DNA of 64,000 nucleotides from an uncultured Muribaculaceae bacterium (GCA_910587185.1 CAJULY010000013.1:1-64000); one strand, 5' to 3'; positions 17,578 to 26,461 are shown, counted from the stretch's first letter. The notes: generated by a model not told the origin, from the sequence alone. A program made the numbers and translations.

Positions 17578-17666
17578 CTCATTTATTTATATATAGCAAA
17601 ATAAGGCGATTGAATAATACACAACTTATGCTAACCGATGTTAAACAATTTTTCACCAATTCCATG

Positions 17667-17686
17667 AAAAACGGCCCCCCGTTTTT
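17667..17686 (-). terminator. Terminator after C1 peptidase
   Basis: AAAAACGG and CCGTTTTT pair around a CCCC loop, 8-bp stem ending in a T run on either strand. It lies 41 nt past the C1 peptidase stop on the minus strand. Confidence 0.6.
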
Positions 17687-17726
17687 GCGGAAGCCCGTTA
17701 TGGTATAGATAAATCCGGGAAGATCC

Positions 17727-18932
17727 TTATTTCATTCCAAGTTTTTTCAGGGTTGCAGCGGGAACAGCTTCCTTGTTGACAACAATGTCCATGGTCTTGG
17801 CAAGGAAATAGGGTATGGAAACATAGAAATAACCGTCGTAGATCTGGTTGGTGTTCCATGAATTCTTCACCTTGTAATAAGGATTGCCTTTCTGGTCAAC
17901 AGCTTTGCCGACAATGACCATTCCGTGGTCATCTGTTGTCTCTTGGCTGTCAAACATGTTCTGACGCACTTCCTGAGTGATTTCCATCTCCTCTACAGGG
18001 CCATTGAACTTGAAGCGTTCGTTTTCACGGTCGCGGTCGGAGAGTTTCACCCAGCGGGCCAGTTCGGTTCCTTCGAGGTTCTTGCCGTCCTTTTCTTTCG
18101 GCATAACGGCAAAACCGTTGTTCCACTTGAATCCGCCTTCGCTTACGTCTGCGGCCCAGCTTACTGAATAACCTTTGTCAAGAGCATTATCGACGATAGC
18201 TTTCATCTCCTCGAGAGGCACGTTGTAATACTGTCCGTGAATCCAGTTGTCGGGCACTTCAAGAACGAACGGTTTGTAGAAGGGATGATGCGAGAAAGAG
18301 GTGATCGCTACGTAGTCATCGATGTTTATGGGAAGAGACTCGGCGAAAGATTTCGGAGTGTAGGTCTTGCCTTCGTAGGTGAATGTTTCAGGCAGTTCTC
18401 CGAAATAAGCGTCAAGAACTCCGTTGAATCCCTTGCGCCAGGCTGTCGATACGCGTTTGTTCGGTTTGCGGACAACGGATTTGACCATAGATGTCAGTAC
18501 GTCGCAGACTTCTCCGTGGGAATGGCTCTTTTCGCCATAGTTCAGACCGCGATATACTTCTTCGGGGACTATACCGTAGTTTGCCCATGCGTAAGGCACA
18601 TCGAGGCCGCTGCCGCCCTGTGAGAAATTGGCTTGTCCGTACATGCGGACGAAGTTGGCGGCTTTGTCGTCGTAGCAATGACGTACAACGAACATTTCCG
18701 AAAGATCATACTCTTTGCCGGTTTTGCGGAGAAGCTCATCCTCGAAAAATGAGATACCTGAAAAACACCAGCATGTTCCTGATCTGTCCTGATCTTTGAC
18801 AGGTGTGGTCTTTACGAGCTTCACATCGGTGAACTTGAAGCCCATGCTGTCGGGTGTGGCGGCTTTGTTGTCTGCGGCCCAGCAAGAAGCCGTCGTCATG
18901 ACAGCCATTGCTCCTAAGATAAACTTATTCAT
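17727..18932 (-). CDS. Secreted C1-family cysteine aminopeptidase (bleomycin-hydrolase-like)
   Basis: 401 aa with a signal peptide (MNKFILGAMAVMTTASCWA, with a Cys near the cleavage site). Papain-type catalytic residues: oxyanion Q48 and nucleophile C54 in DQDRSGTCWCF, H336 in DDHGMVIVG, N357 in KNSW. Order and spacing match the PepC/bleomycin hydrolase clade rather than classical cathepsins. It probably trims peptides in the periplasm or outside the cell. Monocistronic: own -7 box at 18975-18982 and terminator at 17667-17686. Confidence 0.9.
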   Translation of the reverse strand: MNKFILGAMAVMTTASCWAADNKAATPDSMGFKFTDVKLVKTTPVKDQDRSGTCWCFSGISFFEDELLRKTGKEYDLSEMFVVRHCYDDKAANFVRMYGQANFSQGGSGLDVPYAWANYGIVPEEVYRGLNYGEKSHSHGEVCDVLTSMVKSVVRKPNKRVSTAWRKGFNGVLDAYFGELPETFTYEGKTYTPKSFAESLPINIDDYVAITSFSHHPFYKPFVLEVPDNWIHGQYYNVPLEEMKAIVDNALDKGYSVSWAADVSEGGFKWNNGFAVMPKEKDGKNLEGTELARWVKLSDRDRENERFKFNGPVEEMEITQEVRQNMFDSQETTDDHGMVIVGKAVDQKGNPYYKVKNSWNTNQIYDGYFYVSIPYFLAKTMDIVVNKEAVPAATLKKLGMK

Positions 18933-18974
18933 AATGATGCACTGTGTTTGTGATGCTTTTGTGTAGATTTATTG

Positions 18975-18982
18975 CAAAATTA
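18975..18982 (-). promoter_or_regulatory. Promoter -7 box for C1 peptidase
   Basis: TAATTTTG on the minus strand, 43 nt before the start codon. Confidence 0.5.
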
Positions 18983-19020
18983 GCGAAAAAATATTTAAAA
19001 CTGTTCTTTTGTGGGATTTT

Positions 19021-20175
19021 TTATCGCTTTTTGTTCACAAACCGTGCTGTTAGATAATTGCGCACCGGCGTATCATAGAATCTCATGGCGCACCATGCCA
19101 TAAATACAATGCCGAAAAAGAGGCATACGCAGACGGGCCAGACCTGATCGAAGGCGAGGCTGTTGTTCCAGACCCACGCATAGAAAAGATACATAACCGG
19201 ATAATGGATGATATATATGGGATATGAGAGCTGTCCGAGAAAATTGCACGTCGAAGTAGAGAATCGGTCCGTAGTGTTGCCGCATGCTCCAAGATAAACG
19301 ACGCCAGGGAAGATGAAGAATGTGCAGAACAGGTCATATAAGGCATTATTGACATTAGGTTCCGCGCCTCCGACATAGGGGCATGCCATTACCGTGCATA
19401 AAATCAGAGCGCAGATCCAGAAAGCTCCGCGTATTCTTATCTGCCGGAAACAACGTGAAATCAGAAGACCGGCCGAAAAAGAGAATGAAAGCCTGAAGAA
19501 ACCTCCGAGAAATCCCCACCCGGCGGCTGACCATCCGAAGCCTATGTGGTAGGCTTCCGAAGTGTTACCAAGAGCCATCACGGCAAGTCCGACGGCGGAA
19601 AGCACTACGACTCCGAAAAGTGAACGCTTGGAAAGGCGATGAAGAATCAGTGCGTAAAGAATGCTTCCTATATATTCGAAAAAAAGCGACCAGCTCGGCC
19701 CGTTGAGTGGAAACATTTCGCCGTTGCCCCTGACATCCGCATCAATTCCCGGAATGACAGGGATGAGGAAAAGTCCGAGGAACAGAGCCAGAAGAAGAGT
19801 GGTTAAGGGGACAGGTGTCCCGTCCCATTGCACGCTACCCTGGATAAGATAGGCAACCGCACCCAGAATTACGCTCAGAATGACCATCGGATGAAGCCTG
19901 ATGACGCGTCGGAGCATGAAACGGCCTGCTGTCATGCTTCCGTTTTTCCATCGGTTGTCGTAGGCATATCCCAGCACGAATCCCGAAAGTACAAAAAAGA
20001 AATCGACGGCAAGATAACCGTGGTTGATCATCTGGTCAACCGGTGATGTCGCGAATCCTTCACCGAAATGATACCATATTACAACGAATGCGGCAATCCC
20101 GCGCAGACCGTCAAGCAGTTCGTAGCGCGGTCTGGAATCGGGGAGGGGAGAGGCGTATGATTTAAGATTTGTCAT
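19021..20175 (-). CDS. Acyltransferase 3 family membrane protein
   Basis: About 384 aa from the ATG at 20175. The longer frame from 20205 is rejected because its first codon lies inside a TAATTTTG -7 box (20203-20210). Domain AT-3: RYELLDGLRGIAAFVVIWYHF contains the RG and H catalytic-type residues in helix 1, followed by VDFFFVLSGFVLGY and about ten membrane helices. Family members transfer acetyl or other acyl groups from the cytoplasm to surface glycans. The acceptor is unknown; the capsule of the left-hand locus is one possibility, only inferred. Confidence 0.88.
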   Translation of the reverse strand: MTNLKSYASPLPDSRPRYELLDGLRGIAAFVVIWYHFGEGFATSPVDQMINHGYLAVDFFFVLSGFVLGYAYDNRWKNGSMTAGRFMLRRVIRLHPMVILSVILGAVAYLIQGSVQWDGTPVPLTTLLLALFLGLFLIPVIPGIDADVRGNGEMFPLNGPSWSLFFEYIGSILYALILHRLSKRSLFGVVVLSAVGLAVMALGNTSEAYHIGFGWSAAGWGFLGGFFRLSFSFSAGLLISRCFRQIRIRGAFWICALILCTVMACPYVGGAEPNVNNALYDLFCTFFIFPGVVYLGACGNTTDRFSTSTCNFLGQLSYPIYIIHYPVMYLFYAWVWNNSLAFDQVWPVCVCLFFGIVFMAWCAMRFYDTPVRNYLTARFVNKKR

Positions 20176-20202
20176 TGTGATGGAATGATTGGTTTTATGA
20201 CG

Positions 20203-20210
20203 CAAAATTA
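20203..20210 (-). promoter_or_regulatory. Promoter -7 box for acyltransferase
   Basis: TAATTTTG on the minus strand, 28 nt before the chosen ATG at 20175; helps decide that start. Confidence 0.5.
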
Positions 20211-20242
20211 CGCATAACTCCGCAGAGAGAATTTGTCCTATG

Positions 20243-20860
20243 TCAAATAATGGCTCTTATACGGCTTAGGGTCGGCAAAGTGACTCCGAGATATGAGGCT
20301 ATGTCCGTAAGGCGCGCACGGCGGCATATTTCCGGAAACTGATCATGAAAAGCCTGATAACGTTCTTTGGCAGGAAGGGTAAGTCGCTCTTTGTGGGACT
20401 GGTGGATGCGCCGATACTCGTTCTGGTGGATGACTCTTCCCCAGTTGGCAAGGTCGATTTCTGTGTTGAACAGAGCATGAAGCGTTTCTATGCTTATGCC
20501 GTAGGTCTCGCACGGTTCGATTGTCTCAACGTTTTCTTCGCTGATTTTGCCATAATAGAATTCGTCCATGCTGAAAACTATGCCTCCTTCTATCGAAAAC
20601 GATGTCGTGATTTCTTCTCCGTCCACAATCCAGAAACTTCTCGTCATTCCTTTCTCGATGAAATAGGCCATGCCGGCGGCTTTCCCTTCTTCAATTATGA
20701 GATGACGTCGGGGAAAAGTGCGTGCAACGAGATTGTCGCATAATATATCAAGCGCAGAGTCTTTTACAGACCACGCTTGGCTTATGGCATTTATGATATT
20801 TGGAATCTGAAATCTGTCCATACCGGTTGATGACGCAAAATTAATGAAAAATAACGGCAA
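20243..20860 (-). CDS. Crp/Fnr family transcriptional regulator
   Basis: 205 aa. A cyclic-nucleotide-binding beta-roll spans about 35-140 (PRRHLIIEEGKAAGMAYFIEKGMTRSF), and a short C-terminal helix-turn-helix ends ITDIASYLGVTLPTLSRIRAI-like in residues about 183-205. The PRLSR-type recognition helix is truncated at the C-terminus, as in many Bacteroidales Crp-like proteins. The ligand residues of Crp are not conserved, so cAMP binding is doubtful. An ATG nearer 20821 (MDRFQIPNI) is the likelier start because a TAATTTTG -7 box (20836-20843) overlaps the longer version. Confidence 0.82.
   Translation of the reverse strand: MPLFFINFASSTGMDRFQIPNIINAISQAWSVKDSALDILCDNLVARTFPRRHLIIEEGKAAGMAYFIEKGMTRSFWIVDGEEITTSFSIEGGIVFSMDEFYYGKISEENVETIEPCETYGISIETLHALFNTEIDLANWGRVIHQNEYRRIHQSHKERLTLPAKERYQAFHDQFPEICRRARLTDIASYLGVTLPTLSRIRAII
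20836..20843 (-). promoter_or_regulatory. Promoter -7 box for Crp-like regulator
   Basis: TAATTTTG on the minus strand, just upstream of the internal ATG at 20821. This would give a short leader or leaderless message if that ATG is used. Confidence 0.4.
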
Positions 20861-20883
20861 TGGCGCATTATATGGATGGTTTG

Positions 20884-20914
20884 TTGCAAAAACAGCTGAT
20901 TTTGTGTATTTTTG
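20884..20914 (+). promoter_or_regulatory. Promoter for nfnAB
   Basis: TTG at 20884-20886, 20-nt spacer, TATTTTTG at 20907-20914. Predicted start near 20920 leaves a leader of about 110-120 nt before nfnA. Confidence 0.6.
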
Positions 20915-21030
20915 TCATCCTTATTTTACGTGACTCTCGACAATCATTCTTTACGGAATAAACAGGAATTGATGTTTCCTGCAGTGATCTGTCGGGAGGA
21001 GCGTTTCCAGACGACTAATCATTATATTAC

Positions 21031-21822
21031 TTGCAGAATATGTTTAAAATTATTGACAAGGAGCACTTTTCGGAGCATGTGGTTAAATTCGAAGTGGAAG
21101 CTCCCGAGATAGCCAGATCACGCCGACCGGGCCATTTTGTGATAGTCCGTGTCGGCGACGGTGGAGAACGGATTCCGCTGACGATAGCCGCGTCTGATTC
21201 CGTGCGCGGTACCATTACTCTCGTCGTGCAGGAGGTCGGCGTTTCAACTCGCAAGATATGCGCGCTGAATGTTGGTGATTGTTTCACGGATATAGTAGGG
21301 CCTCTCGGTCAGGCTACACATATAGGGAAAGTGGGCACCGTCGTGTGTTGCGGAGGAGGAGTCGGCGTGGCGCCTCTTCTTCCCATTGTTCGGGCCATGA
21401 AGGAAGCCGGTAACAGGGTGGTGACGATTCTTGCGGCACGTACGGCCGAACTCGTCATTCTCCGCGATCAGGTTGCCCCTTATAGCGATGAGGTCATTGT
21501 CATGACAGATGACGGATCTCTCGGACGCCGCGGTCTGGTGACGGAAGGCCTTGAAGATGTGATCAACCGGGAGAAGGTTGACCAGGTTGTAGCCATAGGC
21601 CCTGCTGTCATGATGAAATTCGTTGCGAAACTCACGAAAAAATACGATATTCCGACCATGGTTTCTCTCAATACGATCATGGTGGACGGAACAGGTATGT
21701 GCGGCGCATGTCGCGTGACGGTTGACGGCAAAACCCGATTCGTCTGCATCGACGGACCGGAGTTTGACGCCCACAAGGTTGATTTTGACGAAATGATAAT
21801 GCGTTTGCGCTCTTATAATTGA
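21031..21822 (+). CDS. nfnA: NfnA: ferredoxin-NADP+ reductase subunit alpha (bifurcating transhydrogenase)
   Basis: 263 aa of the PyrK/SudB/NfnA flavoprotein type. FAD part about 1-95 (PGHFVIVRV, RIPLTIAAS), NAD(H) part about 100-215 (CCGGGVGVAPLLPIV), and a C-terminal [2Fe-2S] site in VDGTGMCGACRVT plus a later C in RFVC. Only three cysteines are present; in Thermotoga NfnA an aspartate is the fourth ligand, and the D of VDGTGMC fits. With NfnB it couples NADPH, NADH and ferredoxin by flavin-based electron bifurcation. ATG at 21040 (MFKIIDKEHF) is an equally good start. Overlaps nfnB by 4 nt. Confidence 0.85.
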   Translation: MQNMFKIIDKEHFSEHVVKFEVEAPEIARSRRPGHFVIVRVGDGGERIPLTIAASDSVRGTITLVVQEVGVSTRKICALNVGDCFTDIVGPLGQATHIGKVGTVVCCGGGVGVAPLLPIVRAMKEAGNRVVTILAARTAELVILRDQVAPYSDEVIVMTDDGSLGRRGLVTEGLEDVINREKVDQVVAIGPAVMMKFVAKLTKKYDIPTMVSLNTIMVDGTGMCGACRVTVDGKTRFVCIDGPEFDAHKVDFDEMIMRLRSYN

Positions 21823-23306
21823 TAGTTGCTATGAAGAATTTGAATAACATAGAGGATATGTCACGTTCTGCCGCGTGGCGCGAAGATTTACGCAAGTCGA
21901 TGTCGGCCAAAACGCGTTCAGCGATTCCACGCGTCATAATGCCGCAGCTGCCGGGCGAATATCGCGTGACGAATAACGAGGAGGTTAATCAGGGCCTTTC
22001 TGCCCGTCAGGCGGTTGTTGAAGCTTCCCGCTGCATGGATTGTCCTGATCCCCAATGTGTCACGGGATGTCCTGTCGGTATAGATATACCCGGATTTATA
22101 AAGAACATCCAGCGGGGCGAGTTTGGAAAAGCTGCCGAGGTCATACGTCGCACCTCCGCTCTCCCTGCGGTTTGTGGCCGCGTATGTCCACAGGAGAAAC
22201 AGTGTGAAAGCAAATGCATCTATCATAAGATGAAAAAAGAGCCGGTTGCGATAGGTTATCTCGAACGTTTTGCCGCCGACGAGGAACTGCGTTCTTCCGA
22301 AAGACCGCAACCCGTGACTCCTGATGACTCGGCAATCATGGTCGCGGTGGCCGGAAGTGGTCCTGCCGGACTTTCTTTTGCAGGCGATATGGCCCGTAAG
22401 GGGTATGCGGTGACCGTATTTGAGGCTTTGCATGAAATCGGCGGAGTGCTTAAATATGGTATCCCGGAATTCCGTCTTCCAAACTCGATTGTGGAAGCCG
22501 AAATTGACCGTCTTCGCGGACTCGGAGTAAAATTTGTAAAAGACACGATTGTCGGCAAGACCATCAGCTATGATGATTTGAAATCTATGGGTTTCAAAGG
22601 TCTGTTTGTCGCTTCCGGAGCCGGTTTGCCGCGGTTCATGTCTATTCCCGGCGAAAATCTGATAGGCGTCATGTCAAGTAATGAGTATCTGACACGTATA
22701 AATCTTATGGGAGCCGGTCGGGAGGGAGCCGACACCCCCGTCACACGCGGTAAAACGGCTATAGTTGTTGGCGGTGGCAATACTGCCATGGATTCTGTCA
22801 GGACAGCTCGCAGGATGGGCGCTGAGCGCGCAATAATAGTTTATCGCCGAAGCGAGGCTGAAATGCCGGCTCGCATCGAGGAAGTTGCGCATGCCAGGGA
22901 AGAAGGTGTGGAATTCATGACTCTTCATAACCCGATTGAATATCTCGGAGATGAGAAAGGGCGAGTTCGCGCGGTCAGATTGCAGCGTATGGAACTCGGT
23001 GAGCCGGATGAATCGGGTCGCCGTTCTCCCGTTGCCGTTCCCGGGGCTGTCGAAGAGATCGAGACGGATATGGTGATAGTCAGTGTTGGTGTATCGCCAA
23101 ATCCTTTGATACCACAATCTATCGACGGACTTGAAGTGAGCCGACGAGGCACGATTGTGGTCGATGATGCCACTATGGAGTCATCCGTGGAGAACCTTTT
23201 TGCTGGAGGCGACATTGTGCGCGGCGGAGCGACTGTGATTCTCGCTATGGGCGACGGACGACGTGCGGCAGCGGTTATGGACGCCAAATTCAAACAGGCC
23301 GACTGA
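21819..23306 (+). CDS. nfnB: NfnB: NADPH-binding bifurcating subunit (GltD-like)
   Basis: 495 aa, homologous to the glutamate synthase small subunit. Iron-sulfur region in the first 150 residues: CMDCPDPQCVTGCP and CGRVCPQEKQCESKC supply ligands for two [4Fe-4S] clusters; FAD-binding AGSGPAGLSFA and NADPH-binding VVGGGNTAMDSV with a downstream RR for the phosphate. Pairing with NfnA and the absence of a GltB large subunit nearby favour NfnAB over glutamate synthase. ATG at 21831 (MKNLNNIEDM) may be the true start; 21819 gives an ATGA-type overlap with nfnA. Confidence 0.88.
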   Translation: MIVAMKNLNNIEDMSRSAAWREDLRKSMSAKTRSAIPRVIMPQLPGEYRVTNNEEVNQGLSARQAVVEASRCMDCPDPQCVTGCPVGIDIPGFIKNIQRGEFGKAAEVIRRTSALPAVCGRVCPQEKQCESKCIYHKMKKEPVAIGYLERFAADEELRSSERPQPVTPDDSAIMVAVAGSGPAGLSFAGDMARKGYAVTVFEALHEIGGVLKYGIPEFRLPNSIVEAEIDRLRGLGVKFVKDTIVGKTISYDDLKSMGFKGLFVASGAGLPRFMSIPGENLIGVMSSNEYLTRINLMGAGREGADTPVTRGKTAIVVGGGNTAMDSVRTARRMGAERAIIVYRRSEAEMPARIEEVAHAREEGVEFMTLHNPIEYLGDEKGRVRAVRLQRMELGEPDESGRRSPVAVPGAVEEIETDMVIVSVGVSPNPLIPQSIDGLEVSRRGTIVVDDATMESSVENLFAGGDIVRGGATVILAMGDGRRAAAVMDAKFKQAD

Positions 23307-23685
23307 GTTCGCCAAGATTCAGAGCTTGTTTCATAATAAATATTAACGACAGGGCTGTCAGTTGTCGAGGATATTTCCGTTTGCGATGAGGGAGTTATGG
23401 GGTTCCATAACGACCGAAGAGCAGACGGAAATATACCGGCAAATGACTGTTGTATGGTATCTTCTGTTATATACTTATTATCAGCCTGATATTTCATTAC
23501 TTTCTTAAATGTTTTGAAGAAATATGGAGCTTGTCCATGTAGCCGTGGTTTCGTATTTCTTAGCCGCTTTTCATCCTGTTTCTAATTATATATATTCAAA
23601 TAGGCTCCTTCGTCACATAACGAAAAAACAGCTCAAGCCATGCGACCCTGTCGTCAACATTTATTATGAAACAAGCTCTCAGAAT
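23307..23685. other. Intergenic space filled by a repeat element
   Basis: 379 bp between the convergent nfnB and cls genes. Almost all of it (23321-23679) is the inverted-repeat element described separately. No convincing coding frame. Confidence 0.8.
23321..23679. mobile_element. MITE-like element E1 with 34-bp terminal inverted repeats
   Basis: 359 bp bounded by 23321-23354 and 23646-23679, which are reverse complements at 32 of 34 positions (both ends open AGAGCTTGTTTC). The left 115 bp also hold a strong hairpin: an ATATTTCCGTTTGC arm near 23371-23384 pairs with GCAGACGGAAATAT near 23421-23434, capped by GTTATGG/CCATAAC. The left part is about 80 percent similar, in reverse orientation, to 29371-29475. 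No transposase and no clear target-site duplication, so a non-autonomous element or structured repeat is the safest description. Confidence 0.7.
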
Positions 23686-25110
23686 TCAAAGTACAGGGCT
23701 GAGGAGTCGGACAATCGACTCCTTGGCCTTTTGTATGATGGGACGTCTGCGCCAGACCGACGCCCTCACTCGGGTGCTCTGTTGCAGGTCGGCCATGAAC
23801 TGGGCGCGGAGAGTGGTGTTCACTTCCGATGAGAAAATGAACATTGTCTCTTCAAAATTGTGCTCGAAACTGCGGAAATCTATGTTCGCGGAACCTATGG
23901 CGCTCAGCCGGTCATCTATCATCATGGTTTTGCTGTGGAGCATTCCGGCTTCGAAAAGATATATCTTAATTCCTGCGCGCAGACATTCCATGATGTAGCT
24001 GTATGACGCAAGTGTCAGAGTGGACGAGTCGCTTTTCAGAGGAATCATGACGCGGACATCTACCCGCGATAATGCCGCCGCCTGAAGAGCGCTAAGCATC
24101 GCGTCGGTCGGCAAAAAATAGGGAGTCTGGATATACACCCGTTTTTTTGCATTGCCTATGGCCTTCAGCATGTAGAGGCTGACATTTGACCATTCGCTGG
24201 TCGGGCCGCAGCGCATCATCTGTAGCCCTGCGGCCTCCCCGGGCCCTTTGGGTAGCGACATGTCAACCGGTTCCTGAAGCAGCGACTGTCCCATGAACGA
24301 CCAGTCAACAGCAAAGGAATATTGCACTGCTGCCACGGCAGGACCTGTTATGCGCATGTGGGTGTCGCGCCAGCATCCGAATTTCGATCCCCCGTCGATA
24401 TATCTGTCGGCTACGTTCATTCCTCCCACATAGGCTACTTCCCCGTCGATAACCGCAAGTTTACGGTGGTTGCGCCAGTTTATTCTCGTTGCGAAAGGGG
24501 GGAATACCACTTTGAAAAACGGATGAATGTCTATTGCCGCCTCGCGCATGGAGCGGAAAAATTTGCGCGAAACGCCCCAGCACCCGAAATCGTCGTAAAT
24601 GACTCGCACCCTGACGCCGGCTTTGGCACGTTCGATAAGAGCGTCGCGGAGCGCGCGTCCTATATGGTCGTCTTCTATGATATAATATTGCAGGTGAATG
24701 TATTCTTCGGCGGCTCTGATGTCATTGAAGAGTGCTTCGAATTTGTCACGCCCGTAGCTATATACTTCAACTCGGTTGTCGGGATAGAACGTCGCGCCGC
24801 AAAGCGAACGCCCGAGTTCTGTCAGCTGACGCATTTCCGGAGTGTAATTCTCAGGTATGACGGTGGTGACGGTTGATTCTCCCTGACGCAATTTTCGCTT
24901 GTTGCGTCGCGAAATCATGTGGGTGTTCTTTATCGATCGCCCGAAAAACAGATATAAAACCAGACCTCCTACCGGGAAAAGCAGAAGTACGGTGATCCAG
25001 GCGAGTGACTTGACCGGATTGCGGTTTTCTGACAGCACTATGCCCACGATGCTTATCACCGTGATGCCGTATGCTATGATCAGCAGCCAGTAAAGTGTTG
25101 TCGTTATCAT
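23686..25110 (-). CDS. cls: Cardiolipin synthase (phospholipase D family)
   Basis: 474 aa. Two N-terminal membrane segments (about 4-26 and 36-56), then two PLD domains with HKD motifs: H215-x-K217-x4-D222 in NHRKLAVIDG and H392-x-K394 in MLHSKTMMIDD, each followed by a GGMN or GSAN motif. Condenses two phosphatidylglycerols (or PG and PE) to cardiolipin at the inner membrane. Length and layout match ClsA-type enzymes. Its 3' end abuts element E1. Confidence 0.93.
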   Translation of the reverse strand: MITTTLYWLLIIAYGITVISIVGIVLSENRNPVKSLAWITVLLLFPVGGLVLYLFFGRSIKNTHMISRRNKRKLRQGESTVTTVIPENYTPEMRQLTELGRSLCGATFYPDNRVEVYSYGRDKFEALFNDIRAAEEYIHLQYYIIEDDHIGRALRDALIERAKAGVRVRVIYDDFGCWGVSRKFFRSMREAAIDIHPFFKVVFPPFATRINWRNHRKLAVIDGEVAYVGGMNVADRYIDGGSKFGCWRDTHMRITGPAVAAVQYSFAVDWSFMGQSLLQEPVDMSLPKGPGEAAGLQMMRCGPTSEWSNVSLYMLKAIGNAKKRVYIQTPYFLPTDAMLSALQAAALSRVDVRVMIPLKSDSSTLTLASYSYIMECLRAGIKIYLFEAGMLHSKTMMIDDRLSAIGSANIDFRSFEHNFEETMFIFSSEVNTTLRAQFMADLQQSTRVRASVWRRRPIIQKAKESIVRLLSPVL

Positions 25111-25208
25111 CTTTTTCCGGATTACATGAGGCCAATTTTTGTAAAGTTAACGAAAAAAGAATGAAGCTGTAAAATTTCTGCACAAAAAAAATATCAAGGT
25201 GCAAAAAA

Positions 25209-25239
25209 GACGTCAGCAGAAATGTTTACTGCTGACGTC
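25209..25239 (-). terminator. Terminator of rpsF-rpsR-rplI operon
   Basis: 11-bp stem GACGTCAGCAG/CTGCTGACGTC with a 9-nt loop; on the minus strand it is followed by a T run (complement of CAAAAAA at 25202-25207). It lies 29 nt past rplI. Confidence 0.85.
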
Positions 25240-25267
25240 CGTTATGGGGGTCTGTTGTATATCAGTT

Positions 25268-25711
25268 TTATTCGCTGACTACTTCGAAAGGAATTTCTAC
25301 AGAAACTTCTTTGTGGAGATTTACTGTGGCGTTGTAATTGCCGACTTCCTTGACTGTTTCAGAAACAACGATGTTCTTGCGGTCAACGTTGAAACCGAGT
25401 TTTTCGAGAGCCTCAGCGATCTGGATAGCATTGACAGAGCCGAAGATTGTGCCTGTAGAGCTTGTCTTGGCGCCTATTGTCAGAGCTACGTCCTTGAGTT
25501 GGGCGGCAAGAGCTTCAGCATCGGCTTTGATCTTGGCGAGCTTGTGGGCGCGCTGACGCTGGTTCTCGGCAAGAACTTTGAGTGCCGAGGGAGTGGCGAT
25601 AACGGCTTTGCCGTAAGGGATAAGGTAGTTGCGGCCATAACCTGACTTCACTTCTACCACATCATCTTTATATCCGAGGTTGGAGATGTCCTCCTTGAGA
25701 ATGATTTTCAT
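25268..25711 (-). CDS. rplI: 50S ribosomal protein L9
   Basis: 147 aa with the L9 N-terminal domain (MKIILKEDISNLGYKDDVVEVKSGYGRNYLIP contains the LG-x-DVVEVK-GYxRNYL signature), the connecting helix 40-75 and the C-terminal domain. Binds 23S rRNA near the L1 stalk base. Third gene of the usual Bacteroidetes rpsF-rpsR-rplI order, with the terminator immediately downstream. Confidence 0.97.
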   Translation of the reverse strand: MKIILKEDISNLGYKDDVVEVKSGYGRNYLIPYGKAVIATPSALKVLAENQRQRAHKLAKIKADAEALAAQLKDVALTIGAKTSSTGTIFGSVNAIQIAEALEKLGFNVDRKNIVVSETVKEVGNYNATVNLHKEVSVEIPFEVVSE

Positions 25712-25750
25712 AATGCGTTGTTTTTGCGATTAAAAGTGAGAGGAATGGAT

Positions 25751-26020
25751 TTATTTCATCAAGTCGGTCACGTAGGGCAGAAGAGCCAGATGGCGCGCGC
25801 GCTTAACGGCCTGAGCCACGCGGCGCTGGAACTTCAGCGAAGTGCCTGTGATTCGACGGGGAAGGATTTTGCCCTGTTCGTTGAGGAATTTCTTCAGAAA
25901 TTCAGGATCCTTGTAGTCGATATACTTGATGCCGCTACGTTTGAAACGGCAGTATTTTTTCTTCTTGACGTCAACTGACATGGGAGTCAGGTAGCGTATT
26001 TCTGATTGAGTCTGTGCCAT
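25751..26020 (-). CDS. rpsR: 30S ribosomal protein S18
   Basis: 89 aa. The S18 core is clear: KKYCRFKRSGIKYIDYKDPEFLKKF and the RITGTSLKFQRRVAQAVKRARHLALLPY block. Contacts S6 on the 30S platform; encoded 3 nt after rpsF. 39 nt separate it from rplI. Confidence 0.97.
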   Translation of the reverse strand: MAQTQSEIRYLTPMSVDVKKKKYCRFKRSGIKYIDYKDPEFLKKFLNEQGKILPRRITGTSLKFQRRVAQAVKRARHLALLPYVTDLMK

Positions 26021-26023
26021 TGT

Positions 26024-26401
26024 TTAGCCCTCCTTTACTTCGGTTTCTACTGTTTCTTTCACTGTCTCTGTTTTGCCGGCTTTGAGGCTGCGACGCTTCT
26101 CTGCATATTCGGCTGCGTACTTGTCAAGACGGAATGTCAGGAAGCGGAGCACGCGTTCGTCGCGACGGAATGCGGTCTCGAGCTTGCGGACGATTGTCGG
26201 TTCACCGTTGAATTCGATCAAGGTGTAGAATCCGGTTGATTTCTTCTGGATGGGATAGGCGAGTTTGCGAAGGCCCCACATCTCAGTGTTCACTATGGTG
26301 GCGCCATTGTCGGCAAGCACCGTGGAGAACTTTTCTACCGCTTCCTTCATCTGGGCATCAGACAAAACGGGAGTTAAAATGAAAACGGTTTCGTACTTCA
26401 T
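26024..26401 (-). CDS. rpsF: 30S ribosomal protein S6
   Basis: 125 aa with the S6 ferredoxin-like fold signature (MKYETVFILTPVLSDAQ, then GLRKLAYPIQKKSTGFYTLIEF). The C-terminal tail is acidic/lysine-rich (AGKTETVKETVETEVKEG), a lineage extension. First gene of the operon; leader of about 55 nt from a strong promoter. Confidence 0.97.
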   Translation of the reverse strand: MKYETVFILTPVLSDAQMKEAVEKFSTVLADNGATIVNTEMWGLRKLAYPIQKKSTGFYTLIEFNGEPTIVRKLETAFRRDERVLRFLTFRLDKYAAEYAEKRRSLKAGKTETVKETVETEVKEG

Positions 26402-26461
26402 GTTTTGGTTTATTGGTTTGATTTATAATTGTTTGTGCAAACCCATGGCGGTTTTGCGCTG

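Noticed and set aside
21819..23306. Glutamate synthase small subunit (GltD)
   Set aside because: Sequence is compatible, but it is coupled to NfnA and no large subunit is present nearby, so NfnB is preferred.
23321..23679. Target-site duplication flanking E1
   Set aside because: The flanks (AGATTC left, CAGAAT right) do not match as a direct repeat, so insertion by a DDE transposase is not supported by this evidence.
23524..23832. 102-codon plus-strand frame across element E1 and cls
   Set aside because: Runs through the terminal inverted repeat and antisense to cls; no protein-like features.
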